A DNA stretch of 7,016 bases, taken from Bacillota bacterium. GTDB taxonomy: Bacteria > Bacillota > Clostridia > Oscillospirales > Ruminococcaceae. The notes under the pieces were generated by a model. That model saw nothing but the letters and a program-made list of their open reading frames with translations. It made no database searches and was not told the DNA's origin. Position numbers and translations under genes: made by a program. Each line of letters begins with the position of its first letter. Position 1 is the stretch's first letter. The stretch covers positions 1 through 7,016 of the forward strand of contig JAEWYJ010000265.1 in assembly GCA_023395695.1 (NCBI GenBank), read 5' to 3'. Shown one piece after another: positions 1 to 4,877 of the stretch.

Positions 1-63
1 TTCCGGTGGCAGCAATCCCTTTATTTTATTCCATTGTTCTTCGCTTAACTCATGTCGTCTCAT
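1..63 (-). CDS. IS5-family transposase, N-terminal fragment cut by window edge
   Basis: Read on the minus strand from an ATG at 63-61, the sequence encodes MRRHELSEEQWNKIKG followed by LLPPE, and is still open at base 1. This is the typical opening of IS5-family (IS427/IS1031-like) transposases, whose short N-terminal domain starts with an 'ELSdeQWerIkplLP'-type motif and precedes the DDE catalytic domain. Only 21 codons are visible, so I cannot tell whether the element is intact or whether the protein is split by a frameshift, as is common in this group. No clear Shine-Dalgarno sequence precedes the ATG, which is not unusual for transposases. The second in-frame ATG-like position (53-51, CAT on the plus strand) is actually the His codon of the motif in another phase and is not the start. 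Family assignment rests on recognition of the motif, not on a search. Confidence 0.8.
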   Translation of the reverse strand, partial: MRRHELSEEQWNKIKGLLPPE

Positions 64-122
64 GGTTCAACTTTACCATATTATCCACTTTTACTACAAC
101 CTTTGGGTTTGCATACACGCTC
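1..122 (-). mobile_element. Left (transposase-start) end of an IS5-family insertion sequence
   Basis: The transposase start at 63 is followed outward by about 60 non-coding bases. On the minus strand these end in GAGCGTGTATGCAAACCC (bases 122 to 105), which looks like the terminal inverted repeat of an IS427-type IS5 element. The tetranucleotide CTAG lies at 122-125, overlapping or abutting the tip; IS5 elements often insert at CTAG/TA-type targets. The other end of the element lies beyond base 1, so neither the inverted repeat partner nor the target duplication can be confirmed here. The exact boundary is therefore inferred and could be off by a few bases. Confidence 0.6.
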
Positions 123-302
123 TAGTACACGGCTTATCTTATTTAAAAGTATTACTCCGCCGGAAATTTACAAAATGTTATCTTGGCGGATATGAGCGGC
201 GTCTCCCTGTAAAAAAATCTGCCTGAAATATTTATTTTATTAAAAAAGCCTTTGCGCACTGTCTGTTCAAATATTTTCGGGGCATGCTAATAAGCACATG
301 GA

Positions 303-331
303 TTAAAATGCCGGAGAAATGCCGCTATAAT
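303..331 (+). promoter_or_regulatory. Candidate sigma-A promoter upstream of spoIIQ-like gene
   Basis: TTAAAA (303-308, 4 of 6 to TTGACA), a 17-base spacer and a perfect TATAAT (326-331). Predicted start is near 338, leaving a leader of about 65 bases before the ATG at 404. In AT-rich DNA such a match can arise by chance, and it competes with the forespore-type box at 356-385. Confidence 0.4.
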
Positions 332-355
332 TAATGATCTTTTTTAAAAAGCTAG

Positions 356-385
356 GCATAACCGGCACCTGTTCCGCTCAAAATA
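356..385 (+). promoter_or_regulatory. Candidate forespore (sigma-F/G-type) promoter
   Basis: GCATA (356-360) fits the -35 GYATA of sigma-F and sigma-G. After 15 bases comes GCTCAAAATA (376-385), which fits the sigma-F -10 pattern GGnnAnAHTR at all fixed positions except the second. CAAAATA (379-385) also resembles the sigma-G -10 CATNHTA. B. subtilis spoIIQ is sigma-F controlled, which gives the match biological sense. Weak point: transcription would start around 388-392, very close to or inside the GGAGG at 391-395, giving an unusually short leader. Confidence 0.4.
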
Positions 386-390
386 AGGTC

Positions 391-395
391 GGAGG
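391..395 (+). promoter_or_regulatory. Ribosome binding site deciding the start at 404
   Basis: GGAGG at 391-395 is 8 bases before ATG 404-406. An in-frame GTG at 395-397 overlaps the last G of this site and so cannot use it. The ATG at 404 is therefore the start. Confidence 0.85.
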
Positions 396-403
396 TGCAA
401 AAG

Positions 404-1171
404 ATGTCTGATCGTTCCGAAAATAAATTTACAGGTTTTCTAAGTGGTAAAGGCTTTTATGTTGTACTGGCTTTCTGCCTGGCGGGCGCGGGAACCGCGG
501 CTTATCTCGCTATGGAAACCGGTACAGGAGACGCAACCGTTCAGCCCCCAACCCAACCCAGTACAATATCGCGCGCGTATTCGGCAGCGGATGAATGGAA
601 CTTCCCTCAGTTAGAGGAGGCGGCGGGAAAAAAGCAAGACAACGTCAAGGTAGAATCCTCGCAGCCGTCCTCCTCGTCCTCAAAGGAGCAATCCTCCTTG
701 AGTCAGCCGGCAGAGCGTTCCACCGGCTCAGGGCAGTCCGGCGTGCCGGCGTCGTCAGCAAAATTATCTTTGACCATGCCGATTGAGGGCGAGGTGTTTA
801 CACCCTACTCTAACGGCACACTGGTTAAGAGCGAAACGCTGGGCGACTGGCGCACCCATAACGGCGTTGATATTGCGGCCGAGCAGGGTGCTGCGGTAAA
901 GGCAGCAGCCAAGGGCAAAGTAACCGCTGTGCGTTCCGACGCACTTTGGGGCTATATCGTTGAGATTACCCACTCAAACGGTGTGGTTACAACCTATTGC
1001 GGTCTGGCCAAGCAGCCTTCCGCCAAGGAGGGCGATTCGGTTAAGCTCGGTCAGGTTATCGGACTTGTCGGATATGTTCCGGCCGAGAGCCTTATGCCGT
1101 CACACCTGCACTTTGAGTGTAAAGAAAACGGCAAATTTATTGACCCCATGTCCCTGATAAGTAAGAAATAA
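404..1171 (+). CDS. spoIIQ: SpoIIQ-like membrane-anchored M23 (LytM) peptidase-family protein
   Basis: A 255-residue protein: short cytoplasmic N-terminus, one membrane helix (about 17-37, beginning GFYVVLAFCLAG), a Ser/Pro/Gln-rich low-complexity linker (about 40-120), then one M23/LytM domain (about 123-250). The zinc and catalytic residues are present as H152-N-G-V-D156 and H234-L-H236, so the domain may be an active endopeptidase. B. subtilis SpoIIQ has lost part of this site, whereas clostridial SpoIIQ generally keeps it. SpoIIQ sits in the forespore membrane and binds mother-cell SpoIIIAH to form the engulfment and feeding channel. The motif DWRTHNGVDI, the single N-terminal helix and the absence of LysM, SPOR or other modules fit SpoIIQ. 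A generic M23 cell-wall hydrolase is the alternative. The usual clostridial neighbour spoIID is not visible upstream because an IS lies there. The start is set by the GGAGG at 391-395, and a terminator follows directly. Confidence 0.7.
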   Translation: MSDRSENKFTGFLSGKGFYVVLAFCLAGAGTAAYLAMETGTGDATVQPPTQPSTISRAYSAADEWNFPQLEEAAGKKQDNVKVESSQPSSSSSKEQSSLSQPAERSTGSGQSGVPASSAKLSLTMPIEGEVFTPYSNGTLVKSETLGDWRTHNGVDIAAEQGAAVKAAAKGKVTAVRSDALWGYIVEITHSNGVVTTYCGLAKQPSAKEGDSVKLGQVIGLVGYVPAESLMPSHLHFECKENGKFIDPMSLISKK

Positions 1172-1172
1172 G

Positions 1173-1222
1173 ATAAAACATTAAAAGGGCCGCACAAACA
1201 TGCGGCCCTTTTAATGTTTTAT
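1173..1222 (+). terminator. Strong intrinsic terminator after spoIIQ-like gene
   Basis: A perfect 22-base inverted repeat (1173-1194 with 1201-1222) around the loop CAAACA. The core GGGCCGCA/TGCGGCCC is GC-rich, and the outer stem is A-rich on the left and T-rich on the right (TTTTAATGTTTTAT). It begins one base after the stop codon. Because the arms are symmetric in A/T it could also stop transcription from the other side. Confidence 0.92.
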
Positions 1223-1299
1223 TCGTTTGTATATCCGTTTGAAAATGCCGTGTGGCCAGCGCCAAAGCAGTCTCCGGGGGAAGTTACAGCGGGTGGTAT

Positions 1300-1370
1300 C
1301 AGCCGACGGCAGGCACTTTTGCACGCAAACAGCTGCCCATACAATATGAAGGGCTTGCGTCTGCCGGCTG
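1300..1370 (+). other. Segment with branched hairpin potential, possible structured RNA
   Basis: Nested complementarity is visible by eye. CAGC (1300-1303) pairs with GCTG (1367-1370), and CGGCAG (1307-1312) with CTGCCG (1361-1366). GCA/TGC form a small arm at 1313-1322. ACGCAA (1323-1328) pairs with TTGCGT (1355-1360), and GCCC (1335-1338) with GGGC (1351-1354), capped by ATA/TAT. Together this makes a three-way-like fold. It lies between a terminator and a promoter, so it is in neither obvious transcript. No known RNA family was recognised; it may be an ncRNA or a decayed sequence. Confidence 0.3.
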
Positions 1371-1439
1371 AAGCTATGCGCCCAACGGCTTAATTTTAAC
1401 GGGAAACCGGTATAAACAGCAGAAATGTAGACCTGGGGT

Positions 1440-1469
1440 TAATATTTAAACAGCAACGGCTCATATACT
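1440..1469 (+). promoter_or_regulatory. Sigma-E-like (mother cell) promoter of the catalase-like operon
   Basis: TAATATT (1440-1446) fits the sigma-E -35 consensus KMATATT at every position. After a 14-base spacer, TCATATACT (1461-1469) fits the -10 consensus GCATACAMT at seven of nine positions. Predicted start is near 1475-1477, giving a leader of about 28 bases that contains the ribosome binding site at 1488-1493. Spacing, both boxes and placement all agree. The -10 also resembles sigma-K (CATANNNTA), but no sigma-K -35 was noted. Confidence 0.65.
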
Positions 1470-1487
1470 TTTTGAGAAGAATAAAAA

Positions 1488-1493
1488 AGGAGG
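1488..1493 (+). promoter_or_regulatory. Ribosome binding site supporting GTG start at 1504
   Basis: AGGAGG with a 10-base spacer to GTG 1504-1506. It is the only strong site nearby and supports the GTG start; the next in-frame ATG codons (about 1549 and 1552) lack such a site. Confidence 0.8.
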
Positions 1494-1503
1494 CTGAGGC
1501 GTC

Positions 1504-3420
1504 GTGCAAAGACCAACTGCAAACGACTTTGATCACGCATCGCTGGAGGCGATGATGGAACGATACCGTGCAGAGCTGCTGCGTTATCAGCGGGCAACTC
1601 CGCCGGGCAAACCGACACTGGCACAAAACTTTGAAGCGTCCGAAAAAAGCAAATCGGTACCGCCTGTCATGACCGATCATGCGGCAACCATGCGGTTAAA
1701 CACCGAGGTACAGCTGCGACCGGCTCAGAAGAAAACAGAGGCCGCACCGGCGACACAGCCGGCGCCTGAAAACAAGAAGCCTGCGGCGCAGTCCGAAATC
1801 CGCCGGGAACGGGTTATTGTAGATACACCGCCCATTATGCTGCCCACGCTGACCTGCAGGACTGATATTGCCACCCCGAGTGAGAATGTTGCATTGCCGC
1901 AGACGGCAGTGCCGGCGGCAGTATCGATGCCGGTTCTGGTTGAGGTACCGCCGTTTAACACAGCTTTGAAAGAACCCAGGGAGAATCCGACACAGCGGGA
2001 GCCGGCGCAGCGGCAATCTCAGCCCCCCGACGCTGTAGACGATGCGTCCAGACAGCCGCTGCCGCCTCAACAGTTTGCACAGGTGCCAAAGCTGGCCGGT
2101 GCGCCTATTCCCCAATCGGTCATTGACAGCATGACAGGGCCGTCGCTGCAAAATTCGGTGCCGCTTCCCCAAACTGCGGCCAACAGCACCATAGGGTCGG
2201 TGCTGCCAAATACGGTAATGTCCCCGCAGTTTGCAGCCAACAGCATTGCTGAACAGGCGCCGCAAAGTGTGGCGGCACTGGCAGCGCAAAGCAAGGCGCT
2301 GCCGCGCACGCCGGACATTCAACCGACGCCTGTTCCGGCCAAAAAGGAACGTGCAGCCGAGCCGGTTCAAATGCCGGAACCGGGGTGCCTTGCACACACC
2401 GAATTTGAAAAAGGAACCGGGGCTTACGGTATTTTTCGCCCGTATGAACGCATGGGCAAATATACGCTCGCTTCTTTTTTACAGACGCCGGGAGAGGCTA
2501 TCCAGACATTGGTGCGATTCGCTGCCGATGTGCCCACGGGCAGCGCGGATGCGATAAGATGCCGCCGCAGCTTTACGGTCAAGTTCTTCTGCCGCGAGGG
2601 TGAGTATGACCTGTTTGGCATGCATCTGCCCGTTTCGGTAGGGGCTACTGAAAAGACGCTGGCCGACTGCTGCGGCGCCTCACGGGCCGACCCCAAGACG
2701 GGTCTGCGCAGCCGCGCGGCCTTTTGGGAATTCCTAGTAACCCACAGAGAAGCGCTGCACGCTGCCCTGTGGCTCTATTCCGACCTGGGCACCATTGGTA
2801 GCTATCGCACAATAGACGGCTACGGCTTGCCGTGCCTGTGGGTAAACGCCAGAAACGAGCGCCGCGCCGTACGACCGCGCTGGCTGTCGCGGCAACGCCC
2901 GCAGACGCTGACTCGCTTTGAGGCGGAAGAGCTGGCCGGTTCTGATCCCGATGCGGTGGCGCGCGATCTTGTCCAAAGCATGCAGTCGGGCGAGCGGCCG
3001 CAGTATGAGCTGAGTATACAGGTTATTGAGCCGGAGCAATTTGCCGCATTGCCCTTTGACCCCTTTGATCCGACAGCCGTCTGGCCGACGGAACAGTTTA
3101 AACCGCAGCGCATCGGACTGCTGACGCTGGAAAGGCTGCCGGACGACGTTTTGGTCGAGCTGGATATTGCGCGCTTCAGGCCTGAAAATATCATTCCCGG
3201 TATCGAGCATGTGCCTGCGCCGGTGAAGGGCAGTGACGATTTTACACAGGTGCGTCAATATTTACGTTCGCTCGGCGAATTTTCGCGCCACAGGCTGATT
3301 GATAATTTGAGTGAGGAGCTTCTGCGCCTGCCGCCGCTGCTGCTTGAGCAGGTGCTGATCCTGCTTTCTGAGGCCGATCTGGAGTTTGGGCAGGCTATGA
3401 CGCTGGCGCTTGGCGGGTGA
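1504..3420 (+). CDS. Catalase-fold pseudoenzyme with long disordered N-terminal tail
   Basis: This 638-residue protein has three parts. Residues 1-30 form a short charged helix-like start (EAMMERYRAELLRYQ). Residues 31-294 are Pro/Ala/Gln-rich low complexity with ~19-residue tandem repeats at 201-256. Residues ~295-638 are recognisably a haem catalase: FEKGTGAYGIF, KYTLASFLQ, VRFAADVPTGSADAIR, YDLFGMHLPV, FWEFL, WLYSD, YGLPCLWVNA, LAGSDPDAVARDL, LPFDPFDPTAVWP and RFRPENIIPGIE, then a catalase-type helical end (DDFTQVRQ... RHRLIDNL... ADLEFGQAM). Key residues are lost: the catalytic His of HAKG is F301, the catalytic Asn of GNNTPVF is H374, and RFST is RFAA. Only ~10 residues separate IPGIE (563-567) from DDFTQ, where catalases have roughly 100 including the haem-ligand Tyr (RLFSYPDxHR). 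Normal catalase activity is therefore not expected. The frame is uninterrupted, the promoter is sigma-E-like, and the deacetylase start lies 7 bases downstream. A spore-structural role is inferred. Confidence 0.85.
   Translation: MQRPTANDFDHASLEAMMERYRAELLRYQRATPPGKPTLAQNFEASEKSKSVPPVMTDHAATMRLNTEVQLRPAQKKTEAAPATQPAPENKKPAAQSEIRRERVIVDTPPIMLPTLTCRTDIATPSENVALPQTAVPAAVSMPVLVEVPPFNTALKEPRENPTQREPAQRQSQPPDAVDDASRQPLPPQQFAQVPKLAGAPIPQSVIDSMTGPSLQNSVPLPQTAANSTIGSVLPNTVMSPQFAANSIAEQAPQSVAALAAQSKALPRTPDIQPTPVPAKKERAAEPVQMPEPGCLAHTEFEKGTGAYGIFRPYERMGKYTLASFLQTPGEAIQTLVRFAADVPTGSADAIRCRRSFTVKFFCREGEYDLFGMHLPVSVGATEKTLADCCGASRADPKTGLRSRAAFWEFLVTHREALHAALWLYSDLGTIGSYRTIDGYGLPCLWVNARNERRAVRPRWLSRQRPQTLTRFEAEELAGSDPDAVARDLVQSMQSGERPQYELSIQVIEPEQFAALPFDPFDPTAVWPTEQFKPQRIGLLTLERLPDDVLVELDIARFRPENIIPGIEHVPAPVKGSDDFTQVRQYLRSLGEFSRHRLIDNLSEELLRLPPLLLEQVLILLSEADLEFGQAMTLALGG
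2104..2271 (+). repeat. Three degenerate ~57-bp tandem repeats inside the Pro-rich tail
   Basis: Residues 201-219 (PIPQSVIDSMTGPSLQNSV), 220-238 (PLPQTAANSTIGSVLPNTV) and 239-256 (MSPQFAANSIAEQAPQSV) align as three units with conserved PQ, NS and terminal V positions. The bases also align (CCCCAA..., GCCAACAGCA). The units are diverged, so this is an old expansion rather than an assembly artefact. Confidence 0.75.
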
Positions 3421-3427
3421 GGCATAA

Positions 3428-4291
3428 ATGCGTAAATTTTTTTGCATCTCGGTGCGCGCGCGGGCTGTCTGCTGCCTGTTAATGACCGGGCTGCTGCTGC
3501 ATATGGCGTCGGTGCTGCCTGCCTCAACGGCAGCAGGCGCCGACGGCACACCATTGCCGATTATTATGTACCACAGTGTTTTAAAAAACAAATCGCATGT
3601 CGGGCCGTATACCGTTACGCCCGAGACGGTTGAGAGCGATTTTGCCTATATCAAAGCGCGCGGCTATACGACAATGCTGGTGTCGGAGCTGGCCGAAGCG
3701 GTGCTGACCGGCCAGGCCCTGCCGGAAAAGCCTATTATCATCTCGCTTGACGACGGTTATCTCAATAATTTGACCTATGTTTTACCGCTTCTGGAAAAAT
3801 ACAATATGAAGGCGATTGTGTCGGTGGTGGGCAGCTACTGCGAGTGTTATTCCAGAGAGCCGGACCCAAACCCGGCCTATGCCTATCTGTGCTGGGATGA
3901 TATTGAAGCGCTGACCGCCACAGGTCGGGTCGAAATAGGCAACCACACCTATGACATGCACCGAAAGGACGACCGAAAGGGCGCTAAAAAAAAGCTTGGA
4001 GAAAGCGATGCCGATTATTATGCGGCGCTTATGACCGACGTGGGAAAAACCCAGTCGCTGCTGGAGGAATACTGCGGCATTGTACCCACAACCTTTACCT
4101 ATCCCTTTGGCTATGTCAGCAAGGACGCAGCGCCAATTTTGCGTGAGATGGGGTTTACCGCTGTATTAACCTGTAACGAAAAGGTCAATATCATCACCGG
4201 CAACCCCGATGCCCTGCAGGCATTGGGCCGGTTTAACCGCCCGTATGGCATTTCCACCCAGCAGTTTATGAAGCGGATTGGTGTGGAATAA
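3428..4291 (+). CDS. Secreted PgaB/IcaB-like CE4 polysaccharide deacetylase
   Basis: This is a 287-residue protein with a signal peptide (about 1-36, positive MRK start, hydrophobic core, cleavage probably near STAAG). CE4 motifs follow. PIIMYHSV (44-51) is the strand opening typical of the PgaB/IcaB branch. SLDDG (106-110) holds the catalytic base D108 and metal ligand D109. NHTYDMH (172-178) gives zinc ligands H173 and H178 with PgaB-like spacing, and TYPFG (224-228) is the third motif. Such enzymes remove N-acetyl groups from extracellular N-acetylglucosamine polymers or peptidoglycan; the substrate is not evident here. The gene starts 7 bases after the catalase-like stop, and a weak GAGG (3419-3422) overlaps that stop. 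The two are therefore probably co-transcribed and translationally coupled, and so likely share the sigma-E-like promoter. No hairpin terminator was seen after the stop. It is distinct from the PdaA-type enzyme at 4878-5873. Confidence 0.85.
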   Translation: MRKFFCISVRARAVCCLLMTGLLLHMASVLPASTAAGADGTPLPIIMYHSVLKNKSHVGPYTVTPETVESDFAYIKARGYTTMLVSELAEAVLTGQALPEKPIIISLDDGYLNNLTYVLPLLEKYNMKAIVSVVGSYCECYSREPDPNPAYAYLCWDDIEALTATGRVEIGNHTYDMHRKDDRKGAKKKLGESDADYYAALMTDVGKTQSLLEEYCGIVPTTFTYPFGYVSKDAAPILREMGFTAVLTCNEKVNIITGNPDALQALGRFNRPYGISTQQFMKRIGVE

Positions 4292-4318
4292 AATAAAGTG
4301 GCGATTTTTATCGGAGTG

Positions 4319-4327
4319 TGGTATACT
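4319..4327 (+). promoter_or_regulatory. Extended -10 promoter of the small helical protein gene
   Basis: TGGTATACT (4319-4327) combines the extended TGn element with TATACT, 5 of 6 to TATAAT. The -35 region 17 bases upstream (TGGCGA, 4299-4304) is poor, as is usual for extended -10 promoters. Predicted start is near 4334, about 48 bases before the ATG. It makes this gene separately, probably vegetatively, expressed from the operon before it. Confidence 0.6.
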
Positions 4328-4381
4328 ATAGCTAACAAAATTCGTTTAATCGGCTCGATTACCAACAAGGAGGAATATTGA

Positions 4382-4798
4382 ATGGGATTCGAAAAATTTG
4401 GTAAAATTCTCGGCAACATTGCGTCCACCACCGCTAAAAAGGCTGGTGAACAGGTGCAGATTGCAAAGCTGGGCATTGACAGAGCCGGGCTTGAACGCCA
4501 GATAGAAGGGGTTTATGCCGCAATCGGCCGGTATTGCTACAGTAAGATCAAGGCCGGGGAGACAATGCCGGAGGAGCTGCTGGACTATTGCCGTGACATC
4601 GACGTACTGATGCAGCAGATAGCCGATCTGGATCTTGAGATTGAACAGCATAAGAACGAGCGCGATGCCGCCGAGTACAGTGTCACCGCCGACTTTGTTG
4701 ACGACACCATCCCCGTGGCCGAGGCGCAGGTGATTGAAGAGGACGAACAGCCGGAGCAGCCCGCCGCACCCGAGGATATTACCCCCGACAAGGAATAA
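4382..4798 (+). CDS. Small helical/coiled-coil protein with acidic C-terminal tail
   Basis: This is a 138-residue protein without signal peptide or membrane helix. Residues 1-30 look amphipathic (GFEKFGKILGNIASTTAKK...). Residues about 25-95 are a predicted coiled coil (AKLGIDRAGLERQIEGVY... DVLMQQIADLDLEIEQHK). Residues about 96-138 are an acidic, Pro-rich tail (VIEEDEQPEQPAAPEDITPDKE). The N-terminal two thirds resemble a common uncharacterised clostridial family in which the helical part is followed by a C-terminal zinc ribbon. Here the ribbon cysteines are absent and the acidic tail stands in that place. AGGAGG (4368-4373) lies 8 bases before the ATG. It has its own promoter at 4319-4327 and ends before the shared terminator. 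Function is unknown; its codon choice resembles the neighbours. Confidence 0.8.
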   Translation: MGFEKFGKILGNIASTTAKKAGEQVQIAKLGIDRAGLERQIEGVYAAIGRYCYSKIKAGETMPEELLDYCRDIDVLMQQIADLDLEIEQHKNERDAAEYSVTADFVDDTIPVAEAQVIEEDEQPEQPAAPEDITPDKE

Positions 4799-4822
4799 CT
4801 TTTAACCGGAATTAGTATAGCC

Positions 4823-4872
4823 CCTTAAAAAAGAGAACCGCGCCCCGAAGGGCGTGGTTCTCTTTTTTAAGG
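4823..4872. terminator. Bidirectional terminator between convergent genes
   Basis: A 23-bp inverted repeat (4823-4845 with 4850-4872) with loop CGAA. All positions pair, with one G-U at 4840/4855. The GC core CGCCC/GGGCG is flanked by AAAAAAGAGAACC/GGTTCTCTTTTTT, so each strand ends in a T-run. It serves the plus-strand gene at 4382 and the minus-strand pdaA, whose stop is 6 bases away. Confidence 0.95.
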
Positions 4873-4877
4873 TCGAA

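Larger units (their letters stand above)
64..403. other. AT-rich non-coding stretch between IS end and spoIIQ-like gene
   Basis: I see no convincing gene here. The first ~60 bases are the IS leader and terminal repeat. The rest is markedly AT-rich compared with the downstream genes and contains short inverted pieces (CCGCC at 157-161 with GGCGG at 185-189) and a small direct repeat (AATGCCG at about 307-313 and 319-324). Two candidate promoters for the gene at 404 lie at 303-331 and 356-385. The AT bias may reflect IS-associated foreign DNA or simply a promoter region. Confidence 0.6.
1172..1503. other. Intergenic stretch: terminator, foldable segment, sigma-E-like promoter
   Basis: Contains the terminator (1173-1222), a GC-rich segment of unknown nature (about 1240-1395) and the promoter and ribosome binding site of the catalase-like gene (1440-1493). 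Short open stretches occur in two forward frames of the middle segment (for example 1214-1392, 58 codons), but they have no ribosome binding site and one begins inside the terminator. I do not call a gene. The segment 1300-1370 has strong self-complementarity and is listed separately. Confidence 0.6.

Noticed and set aside
1214..1392. Possible 58-codon gene after the spoIIQ-like terminator
   Set aside because: The ATG lies inside the terminator stem, there is no ribosome binding site, and a second frame is equally open, so there is no sign of one favoured coding frame.
1372..1425. GGGAAACCGG string reminiscent of part of a cobalamin riboswitch
   Set aside because: The conserved B12-box and the other core elements are missing, and the sequence is upstream of the promoter rather than in a leader.
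1696..2397. Long minus-strand open frame (233 codons) opposite the Pro-rich tail
   Set aside because: It is antisense to a well-supported gene, very rich in Arg, Cys and Leu as expected from the reverse of GC-rich Pro/Ala/Gln codons, and has no ribosome binding site or recognisable domain.
2734..3258. Minus-strand open frame (174 codons) opposite the catalase part
   Set aside because: The catalase motifs on the plus strand fix the true frame; the antisense product has biased composition and no family resemblance.
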